64,000 nucleotides of DNA from Ramlibacter ginsenosidimutans (GCF_016654015.1 NZ_JAEPWM010000002.1:620001-684000); one strand, 5' to 3'; counted from the first letter of the stretch, positions 25,254 to 36,819 are shown. A program made the numbers and translations. Notes: generated by a model from the sequence alone, not told the origin.

Positions 25254-26020
25254 GAGCGGAACAGTCGGGAGTACTGGGTTTCATGCTGCGCCGACAGGAT
25301 GGCGAGCATGGGCGTGAAGGCCTGGCGCTGCGCGTCGTCCAGCGCCAGCGCGTGGTCGACGGCGGCGGGAATCTCGCTCGCCAGCCGGGCCAGGATGCGC
25401 TGCCCCGCGGACTGGCCGAGCGGCACCGACTTGATGGCGGCCTGCATCATGTTCTCGGACCAGCCGAAGGCATAGGCGAGGGCCACCTGCCGCACGGACG
25501 CCTCGGTGCTCGCTGCGGCGGTGGCGAATGCGACGGGGTACGTTCTCTCTGCGGCCTTCGTAGGCTGGTGGTGAGCGAAGCGAACCCCAGCGCTGTCGCG
25601 CATCGCTGGGGTTCCTGCGTCACCCCAGCCTACGCTTCCTGCGTCACCCCAGCCTACGGAACGGGCCCAGTCTCCGAGGGACCTTCCCATCTGCTCCGTC
25701 TGCTGCCGCAGCTCGCTCGTCTCGCGTGTCTGCCGCACCCAGTCGTCCAGCTGGGCCAGGCGTTCGCCGTCGTTCGCGCGCGCCGCGCAAACGGCACTCC
25801 CGACCACCGCCAGGTCCGCACGCGCGAGGCTCGCGTGCAGCTGCTGCGCGAGCCACTCGCCCGCGCTCACCTCGTCATGCACCAGGCCCGCTTCGACCGC
25901 GGCCTCCAGTCCCTCGGAATACGAGAAGCCGCCGACCGGCAGCGCCGGCGAGGCGAGCCAGATCAGCCGCAGCAGGGCGGCGTCAGTGGTCGTGGTCGTG
26001 GCCGTGGTGGTCGTGTCCAT
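25250..26020 (-). CDS. ureF: urease accessory protein UreF with in-frame repeat insertion
   Basis: UreF recruits UreG to the apo-urease/UreD complex. The conserved start [21 protein letters not shown] and ends such as [26 protein letters not shown] are clear. From the chosen start it is 256 aa, longer than the usual about 225-235. Residues about 121-154 (SVGWGDAG repeated, then [20 protein letters not shown]) are encoded by a palindromic repeat inserted in frame between the conserved RSLGDW and YPVAFA regions. The start at 26020 overlaps the UreE histidine tail; 26086 is an alternative. Confidence 0.88.
   Translation of the reverse strand: MDTTTTATTTTTDAALLRLIWLASPALPVGGFSYSEGLEAAVEAGLVHDEVSAGEWLAQQLHASLARADLAVVGSAVCAARANDGERLAQLDDWVRQTRETSELRQQTEQMGRSLGDWARSVGWGDAGSVGWGDAGTPAMRDSAGVRFAHHQPTKAAERTYPVAFATAAASTEASVRQVALAYAFGWSENMMQAAIKSVPLGQSAGQRILARLASEIPAAVDHALALDDAQRQAFTPMLAILSAQHETQYSRLFRS
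25560..25660. repeat. family-3 palindromic repeat inside ureF
   Basis: The left arm GTAGGCTGGTGGTGAGCG continues AAGCGAACCCCAGC; after a short loop GCTGGGGTTC starts the return arm, which ends CACCCCAGCCTAC. A second short CTGCGTCACCCCAGCCTACG follows at about 25640. The same element without the second unit is at 33522. Its length keeps the ureF frame open. It would form a strong hairpin in the mRNA. Confidence 0.85.
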
Positions 26021-26564
26021 GTCCGCCATCGCCGTGTCCATGCTTTGGCTCATGCCCGTGCTCGTGATCGTGGTGCGCGTGCCCATGGCCGCCGTGCGCG
26101 TGCGCGCCCGCGTTGCCGTAGGCGCCGCCTTCCGGTTCGAACGCCGCGTTGTCCTCGCGCACGATCAGGTGCATGGAGCGCAGCAGGTCCGCCAGCACGT
26201 GATCCGGTTCGATCTTCAGGTGGTCCGGCTGCAGCTCGATGGGCACGTGCCGGTTGCCCAGGTGGTAGGCGGCGCGCATCAGGTCGAACGGGGTGCCGTG
26301 CTCCGGGCAATGCGTGATCACCAGCACCGGCTGCGGTGCCGCGATCACGCGCACCACGGAGCCGTCCTCCGCGACCAGCACGTCGCCGCCCCGCACGACG
26401 CTGCCGCGCGGCAGGAACACGCCCAGCGCGCGTCCCTGCGAATCCGTGGCTTCGAAACGGCTCTTCTGGCGCACGTCCCAATCGAGTTGCAAGGTGGACG
26501 CGCGCTTGAGGAGCACGGGGGCGAGGCCCTGCCCCTGGGGCAGGATCTTGTTCACGGTCAGCAT
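25983..26564 (-). CDS. ureE: urease accessory nickel metallochaperone UreE
   Basis: UreE, 193 aa. The N-terminal half has [18 protein letters not shown] and the peptide-binding region; the C-terminal metal domain has [32 protein letters not shown] and [16 protein letters not shown]. Residues about 154-193 are a tail with about 18 histidines alternating with Gly, Asp and Ala, expected to store or buffer nickel. The gene starts eight bases after the ureC stop and its tail overlaps the ureF start. Confidence 0.93.
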   Translation of the reverse strand: MLTVNKILPQGQGLAPVLLKRASTLQLDWDVRQKSRFEATDSQGRALGVFLPRGSVVRGGDVLVAEDGSVVRVIAAPQPVLVITHCPEHGTPFDLMRAAYHLGNRHVPIELQPDHLKIEPDHVLADLLRSMHLIVREDNAAFEPEGGAYGNAGAHAHGGHGHAHHDHEHGHEPKHGHGDGGHGHDHHGHDHDH

Positions 26565-26572
26565 GCCGCAGT

Positions 26573-28290
<1,718 letters not shown>

Positions 28291-28291
<1 letters not shown>

Positions 28292-28602
28292 CAGATTTTT
28301 CCTTGCACGAGGCCGCGGAAGCCGTGGATGGTGCGGTCGCCGGCGAAATCGACCAGTTCCACCGTGCGTTGCTGGCCCGGCTCGAAGCGCACGGCCGTGC
28401 CCGACGCGATGTTCAGGCGCATGCCGTGCGCCGCCTGGCGGTCGAAGGAGAGCGCGCCGTTCGTTTCGGCGAAGTGGTAGTGCGAGCCGACCTGGATGGG
28501 CCGGTCCGCGGTGTTCTGCACGACGAGCACCAGTGTGCGGCGGCCGGGATTGAGCGTGAGGTCGCCCGGTTCGGGAAGGAGTTCGCCCGGAGTCATGCTC
28601 AT
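28291..28602 (-). CDS. ureB: urease subunit beta
   Basis: UreB, 103 aa, structural small subunit of the (UreA-UreB-UreC)3 assembly. Diagnostic stretches are [57 protein letters not shown] and [15 protein letters not shown]. Separate, not fused to UreA, as usual in proteobacteria. It begins five bases after the ureA stop. Confidence 0.97.
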
Positions 28603-28607
28603 CTTTC

Positions 28608-28910
28608 TCAAACGATCGGTTGGTGGACCGTGACGAGCTTGGTGCCGTCGGGGAAGGTGGCTTCCACCTGGATCTCGGGGATCATGTCGGCGACGCCGTC
28701 CATGACGTCGGCGCGCGTGAGCACGGTGCGTCCTTCGCTCATGAGTTGCGCGACCGACTTGCCGTCGCGCGCGCCCTCCATCACGGCCGCCGAGATCAGC
28801 GCCACGGCTTCCGGGTAGTTCAGCTGCAGTCCCCGCGCCCTGCGGCGCTCCGCCAGCAAGGCGGCGGTGAACAGCAGCAGCTTGTCTTTTTCGCGTGGCG
28901 TGAGTTCCAT
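28608..28910 (-). CDS. ureA: urease subunit gamma
   Basis: UreA, 100 aa, standard length. It opens [20 protein letters not shown] and contains [20 protein letters not shown] and [24 protein letters not shown] sits about nine bases before the ATG on the minus strand. First gene of the ureABCEFG operon, divergent from the permease-kinase fusion gene. The expected upstream ureD is absent here and lies at 47605. Confidence 0.96.
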   Translation of the reverse strand: MELTPREKDKLLLFTAALLAERRRARGLQLNYPEAVALISAAVMEGARDGKSVAQLMSEGRTVLTRADVMDGVADMIPEIQVEATFPDGTKLVTVHQPIV

Positions 28911-28947
28911 CGGGGCATCCTATTGCATGAGCCGTGCCTGCCCTTCT

Positions 28948-29063
28948 TTCCCCTCCCCCTCTGGGGGAGGGCAGGGTGGGGGCACTGCGGGCGTCGCCCA
29001 CGCACGATGGTGATCGACCGCCGCGGCGCCCCACCCCAGCCCTCCCCCAAAGGGGGAGGGGGT
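28948..29063. repeat. family-2 palindromic repeat, copy 1
   Basis: Three-stem palindrome: CCCTCCCCC-TCT-GGGGGAGGG, then GCAGGGTGGGGGC pairing across a loop with GCCCCACCCCAGCCCT, then CCTCCCCCAAAGGGGGAGG. It fills most of the ureA-permease intergenic region, so both divergent transcripts probably start in or beside it. Other copies are at 41701 and 43479. Confidence 0.85.
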
Positions 29064-29098
29064 AAGACCCCCCGGCACGGAAACTGCACTGGTCCGGT

Positions 29099-32000
29099 GT
29101 GAGCCGGACCATCCCCATCCTTCCCGCCGATCTCGCGGAGGCGCCGCAGCGCGTGGTGAAGGTGCGCCGCGACTACAACAACTGGGTGGCGAGCGAGACC
29201 ATGGAGGACTACGCGCTGCGCTACACGCCGCAGCGCTTCCGCAAGTGGTCCACCTGGAGGGTGGCGAACACCGCCTTCGGCGCCGCGTCCTTCCTCATCC
29301 TCGAAGCAGTGGGCGCGACGCTGCTGGTGCAGTACGGCTTCGTCAACGCCTTCTGGGCCATCCTGGCCACCGGCCTCATCATCTTCCTCGCGGGCCTGCC
29401 GATCAGCATCTACGCGGCGCGCTACGGCGTGGACATGGACCTGCTCACGCGCGGCGCCGGCTTCGGCTACATCGGCTCCACGCTCACCTCCCTGATCTAC
29501 GCGTCCTTCACCTTCATCTTCTTCGCGCTGGAGGCGGCGGTGATGGCGTATGCGCTGGACCTGGCGCTGGGCATCCCGCCCACCTGGGGCTACCTGATTT
29601 GCGCGCTGGTCGTGATCCCGCTCGTGACCCACGGCGTGTCGACCATCAGCCGCCTGCAGATCTGGACGCAACCCCTGTGGCTGGTGATGCTGGTGGTGCC
29701 TTTCGGCTACGTGCTCGCGCGCGATCCTGGTGCCTTCGCCGGCATCGTGCACTACGCCGGTGAGAAGGCGCAGGCCGACGGGTTCGATGTGCACTTGTTC
29801 GGTGCGGCGCTCACGGTGGGCATCGCGTTGATCACGCAGATGGGCGAGCAGGCCGACTACCTGCGTTTCATGCCGGCGCGCAGCGCCACCAACGGCCGCG
29901 CGTGGTGGACCGGCGTGCTCGTGGGCGGCCCGGGGTGGGTCGTGCTGGGCGTGGTCAAGATGCTGGGCGGCGCCGCGCTGGCCTATCTCGCGATCCAGCA
30001 CATGGTCCCGGTGGACCGTGCGGTCGATCCCAACCAGATGTACCTCGCGGCGTACGAGTACGTGTTCCCGCGCTACGGCTGGGCGGTTGTTGCCACCGCC
30101 GTGTTCGTCGTCGTGTCGCAGCTGAAGATCAACGTCACGAACGCCTACGCCGGTTCGCTCGCGTGGTCCAACTTCTTCTCGCGGCTCACGCACAGCCATC
30201 CGGGGCGCGTCGTGTGGGTCGTGTTCAACACGCTGATCGCCTTCATGCTGATGGAGATGAACGTGTTCCAGGCGCTGGGCGACGTGCTGGGCCTGTACTC
30301 CAACATCGCCATCGCCTGGATCATGGCCGTGGTCGCGGACCTCGTGGTGAACAAGCCGCTGGGCCTGTCGCCGCGCGGCATCGAGTTCAAGCGCGCGTAC
30401 CTGTACGACATCAACCCGGTCGGCGTGGGCTCGATGGCCCTGGCTTCCACGCTCGCCATAGCCGCCTACCTCGGTGTCTTCGGCCGCACGGCGCAGGCTT
30501 TCTCGGCGTTGATCGCGATGAGCGTGGCGTTCGTGTCCGCACCGGTGATTGCGTGGGCCACCGGCGGCCGCTACGCCATCGCGCGCCAGCCGGAGGGCCG
30601 CTACGAGCGGACCACCACGCGGCGCTGCGTGATCTGCGAGCGCAGCTACGAAGGGCCTGATCTCGCGCACTGCCCTGCGTACCAGGGCCCCATCTGTTCC
30701 CTGTGCTGCACGCTCGACGCGCGCTGCGGCGACCTGTGCAAGCCGCAGGCGAGCCTGTCGGCGCAGTGGTCGGCGACGCTGCGCGCGCTGCTGCCCCGGC
30801 GCGTGTGGCCTTACCTGGACACGGGGCTCGGGCACTTCCTGCTGCTGATGCTGGTGATCGCGCCCTTGCTGGGCGCGCTGTTCGGGCTGCTGTACCACCA
30901 GGAGATGCAGTCGCAGGACCACATGGCGGTCGAAGCCTTGCGGGCGACCTTCCTCAAGGCCTACCTCGCGCTGCTGCTGGTCGCGGGCTTCGTCGCCTGG
31001 TGGCTGGTGCTTGCGCACAAGACGCGGCAGGTCGCCCAGGAGGAATCGAACCGCCAGACGCACCTGCTGATGCGCGAGATCGACTCGCACCGCCAGACCG
31101 ACCAGGCGCTGCAGCAGGCGCGCCAGGTCGCGGACCAGGCGCGCGACGCGGCGGAGCAGGCGAACCAGGCCAAGAGCCGCTACATCAGTGCGATCAGCCA
31201 CGAGCTGCGCACGCCCCTGAACAGCATCCTGGGATATGCGCAGTTGATGGGCGAGGACGCGGCCATCCCCTCGCATCGCAAGCACGCAGTCCACGTGATC
31301 CGCCGCGGCGGCGAGCACCTGCTGTCCCTCATCGAGGGCACGCTCGATATCGCCCGCATCGAGTCGGGCAAGCTCACGCTGAACGTGAGGCCCACGCGCT
31401 TCGCCGACTTCGTGCACGAACTCGCCAGCCTGTTCGAGGTGCAGGCTGCGGCCAAGGGGCTCGCCTTCCGCTTCGAGGTGGAAGGCACGCTGCCGGAGGT
31501 CGTGCGCGCGGACGAGAAGCGCGTGCGGCAGATCCTGATCAACCTGCTGGGCAACGCGATCAAGTTCACGGCGCAAGGACAGGTGCTGTTCCGCGTGCGC
31601 CATGCGCGCGAGATGGCGGTGGTGGAGGTGGAGGACACGGGACCGGGCCTCAGCGCGCAGGAGCTCAAGGACATCTTCGAGCCCTTCGCGCGCGGCAACA
31701 GCGCGGCCCACTCCGCGCCCGGCGCGGGCCTGGGGCTCACCATCGCGAAGATGCTGACCGACCTCATGGGAGGCGAGCTCACCGCCACCAGCACGCCGGG
31801 ACGCGGCTCGGTGTTCCGCGTGCGCCTGTTCCTGCCCGAGGTGCACCAGGCGCTCGTGCCCGTGCAGGAGCAGCGCCAGCCACCCCGCGGCTACGAAGGA
31901 CCGCGCCGCCGCATCCTGGTGGTGGACAACGAGGAGGCCGACCGCGAACTGCTGGTGGCCTTGCTGGAGCCGCTCGGCTTCGAGCTGCGCAGCGCGGCGA

Positions 32001-32539
32001 GCGGCCACGATGCGCTCGACCTGCTGGCTGCGGGACTGCAACCCGATGCCGTCCTGATGGACCTGGCCATGCCGGGCATCGACGGCTGGGAGACCATCCG
32101 CAGGCTGCGCCGCCTGCCGCAGTTCCGGGCGAAGGTGGCCGTGGTGTCGGCCAATGCGTTCGACAAGGGGCTCGACAACGACGCCGGCATTCCGCCCGAG
32201 GACTTCATCCTCAAGCCGGTGCGGCATACCGAGCTGCTCGCCTGGCTGGAGCGGCAACTGGGCCTGCGCTGGCGCTACGACGCCAGTGCGCCGGCGCCGA
32301 CCCCAGCACAGCCTGCGCTCACCGGCGCGTGGCCGCGCGCCGAGCTGCTGCCGCCGCTGCACGACGCGGTGCAGCTCGGTTACTACCGGGGCATCCTGAA
32401 CCAGCTGGAGGCGATCGACGCGGCGCAGCCCGAGTGCGCCGGCTTCACGCGCGAGATGCGCGAGCTGGCACGCCAGTTCCAGTTCGACGCCATCGTGCAG
32501 GTGCTCGCACGGGCGCGGCCGCAAGGAGCCATGCCGTGA
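29099..32539 (+). CDS. NCS1 permease-like sensor fused to Cys cluster, histidine kinase and receiver
   Basis: An 1146-aa hybrid sensor. Residues about 20-500 are a complete-looking NCS1 (nucleobase/allantoin-type) permease with about 12 helices. Residues 510-547 hold eight cysteines (CVIC, HCP, PICSLCC, ARCGDLC), a probable zinc site. Two more helices follow (about 580-605 and 620-645), then a coiled coil, DHp with [12 protein letters not shown] (His701), HATPase ([10 protein letters not shown]) and a receiver (Asp988, ILKPVRH). It starts at GTG 29099 and is divergent from ureABC. By analogy with CbrA it may sense a transported ligand; the ligand is unknown. Confidence 0.88.
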   Translation: MSRTIPILPADLAEAPQRVVKVRRDYNNWVASETMEDYALRYTPQRFRKWSTWRVANTAFGAASFLILEAVGATLLVQYGFVNAFWAILATGLIIFLAGLPISIYAARYGVDMDLLTRGAGFGYIGSTLTSLIYASFTFIFFALEAAVMAYALDLALGIPPTWGYLICALVVIPLVTHGVSTISRLQIWTQPLWLVMLVVPFGYVLARDPGAFAGIVHYAGEKAQADGFDVHLFGAALTVGIALITQMGEQADYLRFMPARSATNGRAWWTGVLVGGPGWVVLGVVKMLGGAALAYLAIQHMVPVDRAVDPNQMYLAAYEYVFPRYGWAVVATAVFVVVSQLKINVTNAYAGSLAWSNFFSRLTHSHPGRVVWVVFNTLIAFMLMEMNVFQALGDVLGLYSNIAIAWIMAVVADLVVNKPLGLSPRGIEFKRAYLYDINPVGVGSMALASTLAIAAYLGVFGRTAQAFSALIAMSVAFVSAPVIAWATGGRYAIARQPEGRYERTTTRRCVICERSYEGPDLAHCPAYQGPICSLCCTLDARCGDLCKPQASLSAQWSATLRALLPRRVWPYLDTGLGHFLLLMLVIAPLLGALFGLLYHQEMQSQDHMAVEALRATFLKAYLALLLVAGFVAWWLVLAHKTRQVAQEESNRQTHLLMREIDSHRQTDQALQQARQVADQARDAAEQANQAKSRYISAISHELRTPLNSILGYAQLMGEDAAIPSHRKHAVHVIRRGGEHLLSLIEGTLDIARIESGKLTLNVRPTRFADFVHELASLFEVQAAAKGLAFRFEVEGTLPEVVRADEKRVRQILINLLGNAIKFTAQGQVLFRVRHAREMAVVEVEDTGPGLSAQELKDIFEPFARGNSAAHSAPGAGLGLTIAKMLTDLMGGELTATSTPGRGSVFRVRLFLPEVHQALVPVQEQRQPPRGYEGPRRRILVVDNEEADRELLVALLEPLGFELRSAASGHDALDLLAAGLQPDAVLMDLAMPGIDGWETIRRLRRLPQFRAKVAVVSANAFDKGLDNDAGIPPEDFILKPVRHTELLAWLERQLGLRWRYDASAPAPTPAQPALTGAWPRAELLPPLHDAVQLGYYRGILNQLEAIDAAQPECAGFTREMRELARQFQFDAIVQVLARARPQGAMP

Positions 32540-33486
32540 TGAAGAACGGCCTCGAACGCGGCGACAGCGACGTGGTGCTGGTGGTCGACGACGTGCCCGA
32601 CAACCTCTCGGTGCTGCACGACGCGCTCGACGAATCGGGTTACACGGTGCTGGTCGCCACCAGCGGCGAGGCGGCGCTGCAGCGGGCCGCGCAGGCGCTG
32701 CCGGACATCGTGCTGCTGGACGCGATGATGCCTGGGCTGGACGGCTTCGAGGTCGCGCGCAGGCTGAAGGCGCAGGCGCAGACGGCGCACATTCCCATCA
32801 TCTTCATGACGGGGCTCACCGAGACCGAGCACCTGGTCGCGGCGCTGGAAGCCGGCGGCGTCGACTACGTGACCAAGCCGATCAAGCCGCGCGAGGTGCT
32901 GGCGCGCATGGGCGTGCACCTGCAGGGCGCGCGGCTCGCGCGGCAGACGCGCAATGCGCTGGATGCCTTCGGCTACGCCAGCATCGCCGTGCGCGCGAGC
33001 GACGGCCGCCTGCTGTGGCAGACGCCGCTGGCGCGCCAGCTGCTGGAGACCTACTTCGGCACCAGCGCGCCGGCAACGCCGGCGCCCATCCTGCAGTGGC
33101 TGCGCCGCCATCTCGCCGATGCCGAGCGCCAGATCGAGCCGCCGCGCCTGAGCGCCGAACTGGGCGCGCGGCGCCTGTCCATCCGGCTGCACCAGCAGAC
33201 CGGCGACGACGACTGGCTGATCGTGATGCGCGAGGTGTCGGACGCGGCGATCATCGAATCGATGTCGCTCGCGTTCAAGCTCACGGCGCGGGAAGCCGAA
33301 GTGCTCTACTGGGTGATGAAGGGCAAGATCAATCGCGACATCGCGGACATCCTCGGCGCCAGCCCGGCGACGGTGAAGAAGCACCTGGAGCGCATCTTCG
33401 CCAAGCTCGGGGTCGAGACGCGCACGTCGGCCGCGGGCATGGCGATGAACCGCATCCGGCAGTTGCATCCGCACTTCGAAGGCTAG
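32539..33486 (+). CDS. LuxR-type response regulator
   Basis: A 315-aa regulator. The N-terminal receiver has VVLVVDDVPDNLSVLHDAL, Asp61 in IVLLDAMMPGLDGF and DYVTKPIKP. A linker of about 110 residues follows, then a LuxR HTH: FKLTAREAEVLYWVMKGKIN, RDIADILGASPATVKKHLER, IFAKLGVETRTSAA. Start ATG 32539 overlaps the stop of the fusion kinase (TGATG), so it is almost certainly the partner regulator. Likely targets are the neighbouring ure or urt genes, by position. Confidence 0.92.
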   Translation: MKNGLERGDSDVVLVVDDVPDNLSVLHDALDESGYTVLVATSGEAALQRAAQALPDIVLLDAMMPGLDGFEVARRLKAQAQTAHIPIIFMTGLTETEHLVAALEAGGVDYVTKPIKPREVLARMGVHLQGARLARQTRNALDAFGYASIAVRASDGRLLWQTPLARQLLETYFGTSAPATPAPILQWLRRHLADAERQIEPPRLSAELGARRLSIRLHQQTGDDDWLIVMREVSDAAIIESMSLAFKLTAREAEVLYWVMKGKINRDIADILGASPATVKKHLERIFAKLGVETRTSAAGMAMNRIRQLHPHFEG

Positions 33487-33521
33487 GCGCCGGCCTGCTT
33501 CGCCGCGCAGGCAAACAGTTT

Positions 33522-33605
33522 GTAGGCTGGTGGTGAGCGCAGCGAACCCCAGCTTGCTTCGCGACGCCGAGAGCTGGGGTTCGCTTTCGCTCACCGCCAG
33601 CCTAC
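33522..33605. repeat. family-3 palindromic repeat, intergenic copy
   Basis: GTAGGCTGGTGGTGAGCGCA continuing to GCGAACCCCAGC, a loop, then GCTGGGGTTCGC and CTCACCGCCAGCCTAC. It is the same element as that inside ureF, followed by two degenerate GCACGCCAGCCTG units to 33636. It lies 35 bases after the LuxR regulator stop and could act as a transcription-end hairpin between convergent genes. Confidence 0.85.
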
Positions 33606-33654
33606 GTGCACGCCAGCCTGCGAGCACGCCAGCCTGTGTGCGCTGGATGGGTCG

Positions 33655-34143
33655 TTAAGCGCCGACCACCACCTTGGGTCCGCTCTCCAGCCCCGCGACT
33701 TCGACCAGACCGCGCAGCACGGACTCGGTCGCGGCGATCAGCGTCGGGTGCCGGTCCTGGCCGATGACGGTGCACTCGTGCACGATCAGGTCCCGATAGC
33801 GCACGGCCACCTGGAAGAAGTCCCAGGCTTCCTCGCCGAAGGTCGCCTCCGGACGGCCGCCGCCGCGCAGCGCCAGCGCTTCTTCCACCAGTTGCACCGG
33901 GCCGGTGGCGCGGAACTGCCGGTGCCGCATCTCCGCCGTGCTGGCCGGCCGGCCCGGCGCGTGCACGACCAGCGAGCGGGCGAGCGCTTCGACCCCGGAC
34001 ACCACGGTCACGAGGCGGGTGGAGCCCATCTCGTTGTGCGCCGCCGCCAGCCGCTGCTTGATGGCGCGCAGGCGCGCGGCCGGCGTGGCCGTCGCGTACC
34101 CGCGTTGCAGTTGCTCGGGGTGCTCCAGGAGATCCGCATTCAT
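33655..34143 (-). CDS. hypothetical protein
   Basis: A 162-aa soluble protein I do not recognise. It is rich in helices (ARLRAIKQRLAAAHNEMG, VVSGVEALARSLVVHAPGRP), with a central FGEEAWDFFQVAVRYRDLIV and HECTVIGQDRHPTL. The pattern around YRDLIVHECT resembles a small HEPN-like or C-terminal effector helix, but there is no clear RxxxxH motif. Convergent with the LuxR regulator gene. Confidence 0.55.
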   Translation of the reverse strand: MNADLLEHPEQLQRGYATATPAARLRAIKQRLAAAHNEMGSTRLVTVVSGVEALARSLVVHAPGRPASTAEMRHRQFRATGPVQLVEEALALRGGGRPEATFGEEAWDFFQVAVRYRDLIVHECTVIGQDRHPTLIAATESVLRGLVEVAGLESGPKVVVGA

Positions 34144-34260
34144 GGGGGCAGTGTAGGGAGGGCGCCGTCACGCTGCTGCGGATTCCGCACGTTTCGTTGC
34201 GTTGATACAAGCGGGTGTCGCGGCGCGCTGACATCCGGGTCGACCTGGAGTACCGTTACC

Positions 34261-34800
34261 ATGCGCTCCGTGGGATCCTTCTACACGCAGGTGCTGGTTC
34301 GCGGCGCCGACGAACACCGTTGCGCCGAAATCATGCGCGCCCTGCGCCGGGCGAGCTATGTGATCCCGCCGCGCAACGGCATCACGGTCGTATGCGACCG
34401 CCAGAGCGAGGCGCAGGACCTGGAGGTCCTGGACAGCGTCGCGGCCACGCTCAGCGCCCGCCTGCACGCCGACACGACCGCCGTCCTGAACCACGACGAC
34501 CACTGGCTGGTGTTCCGGCATTTCCGCAAGGGCGCGTTCGCGGGCGGGCTGCAGGTGGGCCGCTCGCCGCTGTCGCTGCGCGGCTCGATCGCGCGGCTGC
34601 GCGAAACGGTCAATCCGCGCGCGCCCAGCCTGCCGCTGTACCTCGCGCTGCTGCGTCCGCGCCGCTTCCAGATCCGCCGCCACGCCGACCTGATCGCGGC
34701 GCTCGGCGCGCCGGAGCGCAGCCTGGGCGTGGGCTACAACTACATCGCCAGCAACGACGTGCCCGGTTTCTTCAACCGGGCGGGCATCCTGGAGACCTGA
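34261..34800 (+). CDS. hypothetical protein
   Basis: A 179-aa soluble protein, no membrane helix. It begins MRSVGSFYTQVLVRGADEHR and contains PPRNGITVVCDRQSEAQDLE, LNHDDHWLVFRHFRKGAF and GVGYNYIASNDVPGFF. Function not recognisable. Translation from ATG 34261 is supported by conserved-looking composition more than by a ribosome site. Neighbours on both sides face the opposite way. Confidence 0.6.
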   Translation: MRSVGSFYTQVLVRGADEHRCAEIMRALRRASYVIPPRNGITVVCDRQSEAQDLEVLDSVAATLSARLHADTTAVLNHDDHWLVFRHFRKGAFAGGLQVGRSPLSLRGSIARLRETVNPRAPSLPLYLALLRPRRFQIRRHADLIAALGAPERSLGVGYNYIASNDVPGFFNRAGILET

Positions 34801-34822
34801 GGCCCGCCGCGCGCAGGCGCGC

Positions 34823-35830
34823 TCAGCCCCGCGCCCGCGCGGCCATGCGCACGCACAGGTCGAAGGCGTGCTGCAGCCCTTCGATGCGTGCGATGCCCTG
34901 GCCGGCGATGTCGAAGGCGCTGCCGCTCGCGGACGTGGCGACCGGAACCGGCAGGCCGCCGTGCAGGGTCACGCCGCGCTCGAATCCCATCAGCTTCATC
35001 GCGATCTGGCCCTGGTCGTGGTACATCGAGACCACGGCGTCGAAGTCGCCGCGCCGTGCCGCGATGAACACGGTGTCGGGCGACCACGGGCCGCTCGCAT
35101 CGATCCCGTCGCCGCGCAGGCGAGTGACCGCCGGCCCGATGATCTCGATCTCCTCGCTGCCGATCGAGCCGTTGTCGCCGGCATGCGGATTCAGCCCCGA
35201 CACCGCGATGCGCGGCCGCGCGACGCCCGCGCGGCGCAGCGCCTGGTCGATGATGTGCACCGCCGCGGCGACCGCTTCCGGCGTGATCAGCGCCGCCACT
35301 TCGCGCAGCGGCACGTGCGAGGTCACGCGGGAGGTCCAGAGCTGGTCCGTGATGTTGAACTCGCAGGTGAAGCCGCGCACGCCGAACAGCGTCTGCATGT
35401 AGCGCAGCTCGTCCTCCTCCTCCATCCCGGCCAGGCGCAGCGAATGCTTGTTCAGCGGCGCGAACACGATGCCCTGCACCTCGCCGGCGGCGGCCAGCGC
35501 CGTGGCGCGCGACAGCGCATCGAGTACGGCGGCGCCGGCTGCGACGCTGCACGAGCCCAGGGCCGCCGTGCCGCCCTGCGGCTCCGGCAGCACCAGTTGC
35601 GTGACCTTGCCCGGCTCGAAGTGCAGCGGGTCACCGGGCCGGATGCGCACGACCTCGAGCGCCTGCTTGGCGATCCGCTCGCCGCCCGCCAGCACGGAGG
35701 GCGCGGCGAGCAGCAGCAGTTGCGCGGACCGGCGGTTCGCTTCCCGCGCGAGCAGCTTGACGCCCATCTCCGGGCCCACGCCGGCGGGGTCGCCCAGCAG
35801 CACCGCGATGCGCGGAAGGTTCGCGTTCAT
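34823..35830 (-). CDS. pdxA2: PdxA2-like 4-phosphoerythronate/threonate dehydrogenase family protein
   Basis: A 335-aa PdxA-family metal- and NAD-dependent dehydrogenase-decarboxylase. It opens RIAVLLGDPAGVGPEMGVKL, and the family metal site motif is GLNPHAGDNGSIGSEEIEII; YHDQGQIAMKLMGFERGV and ATSASGSAFDIAGQG follow. Pairing with a TctC protein and a LysR regulator rather than vitamin B6 genes points to the catabolic PdxA2 subgroup, used on phosphorylated sugar acids or phthalate-type diols. The start overlaps the TctC stop (ATGA). Confidence 0.82.
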   Translation of the reverse strand: MNANLPRIAVLLGDPAGVGPEMGVKLLAREANRRSAQLLLLAAPSVLAGGERIAKQALEVVRIRPGDPLHFEPGKVTQLVLPEPQGGTAALGSCSVAAGAAVLDALSRATALAAAGEVQGIVFAPLNKHSLRLAGMEEEDELRYMQTLFGVRGFTCEFNITDQLWTSRVTSHVPLREVAALITPEAVAAAVHIIDQALRRAGVARPRIAVSGLNPHAGDNGSIGSEEIEIIGPAVTRLRGDGIDASGPWSPDTVFIAARRGDFDAVVSMYHDQGQIAMKLMGFERGVTLHGGLPVPVATSASGSAFDIAGQGIARIEGLQHAFDLCVRMAARARG

Positions 35831-36819
35831 AGTCCGTCTGCCTTGATGTTGGCGTCCCGCACCAGCTTGCGGAAGCGCTCGTACTCCTGCCGGTTCATCT
35901 CGGCGAACTGCTCGCCCGTGAGCGTGCCGACCTCGCCGCCCAGGCCCTTGATGCGCGCCTGGACGTCGGGCAGCTTGAGCACGCGCGTCAGTTCGGCGGC
36001 CAGCGCGTCGGTGGCGGCTTTCGGGCTGCCCGCGGTCACGTACAGGCCGTACCAGGTCTGCACGTCCGCGCCCTTGACGCCGGCTTCGGCCATCGTGGGC
36101 ACGTCGGGCAGTTCGGCCGCGCGGCGGTCCGACATCACCGCGAGCGCGCGGAACTTGCCGTTGCGGATCTGGCCCATCGCCGACGAAGTCGAGTCGAACA
36201 TCATCGTGACCTCGCCGCCGATGATGTCGATGTGCGCCTGCGAGCTGCCCTTGTAGGGCACGTGGATCGCCTTGGTGCCGGTGGCGAGCGAGAAGGCCTC
36301 GCCCGCGATGTGCTGCGTGCTGCCGACGCCGGACGACGCGTACTTCAGGTGACCGGGGCTGGCCTGCATCGCGGCGACCAGGTCCTGCACGGATCGATAG
36401 GGCGAGGCGGCCGAGACCACCAGCACGTTGGGCATCACCGCCACCAGCCCGACCGGCTGCAGGTCCTTGAGCGGGTCGAACTTCAGCTTCAGCAGGTGCG
36501 GCGCGATCGCCTGGCCGGTGTTGGTGGCGAGCAGCAGCGTGGTGCCGTCCGGCGCTGCGTGCGCTGCGAGGTCCGCGGCGATGGTGTTGGAGGCGCCCGG
36601 GCGGTTCTCCACCACCACGGACTGCTTGAAATCCGGCGCGAACTTGTCCGCCAGCATGCGCGCCAGGATGTCGGTGCCGCCGCCGGGCGAGGCACCCACC
36701 ATGATGCGCAAGGGCTTGTCGGGCCAGGCGGCCTGTGCGTGCGCAGTGCCCGCTGCGACGAGGCCCATGCCGATGCCGGCCAGGGTAAGCGCGAAAGCGC
36801 GCCGGTGAACCATGCTCAT
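35827..36819 (-). CDS. Bug/TctC-family carboxylate-binding protein
   Basis: A 330-aa periplasmic receptor. Signal peptide about 1-29 (FALTLAGIGMGLVAAGTAHA), then WPDKPLRIMVGASPGGGTDI, VVVENRPGASNTIAADLAAH, HVPYKGSSQAHIDIIGGEVT and LPDVPTMAEAGVKG. ATG 36819 was chosen over 36813 because GGTGGAG is correctly spaced. It forms an operon with pdxA2 and is divergent from a LysR gene, which probably controls it in response to the ligand. Confidence 0.9.
   Translation of the reverse strand: MSMVHRRAFALTLAGIGMGLVAAGTAHAQAAWPDKPLRIMVGASPGGGTDILARMLADKFAPDFKQSVVVENRPGASNTIAADLAAHAAPDGTTLLLATNTGQAIAPHLLKLKFDPLKDLQPVGLVAVMPNVLVVSAASPYRSVQDLVAAMQASPGHLKYASSGVGSTQHIAGEAFSLATGTKAIHVPYKGSSQAHIDIIGGEVTMMFDSTSSAMGQIRNGKFRALAVMSDRRAAELPDVPTMAEAGVKGADVQTWYGLYVTAGSPKAATDALAAELTRVLKLPDVQARIKGLGGEVGTLTGEQFAEMNRQEYERFRKLVRDANIKADGL

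Noticed and set aside
28924..28940. Sigma54-like element GGCAC-N5-ATGC on the minus strand just before ureA
   Set aside because: Spacing fits, but transcription would start about three bases before the ureA ATG and leave out its AGGA ribosome site, and the first base of the TTGC box is wrong. Probably chance.
28820..32524. Very long open frame on the minus strand opposite the permease-kinase gene (also long frames opposite maeB and the hybrid kinase)
   Set aside because: High GC leaves few stop codons in the opposite strand; these translations are His/Arg/Gln-rich and match no family, while the plus-strand genes have clear domains.
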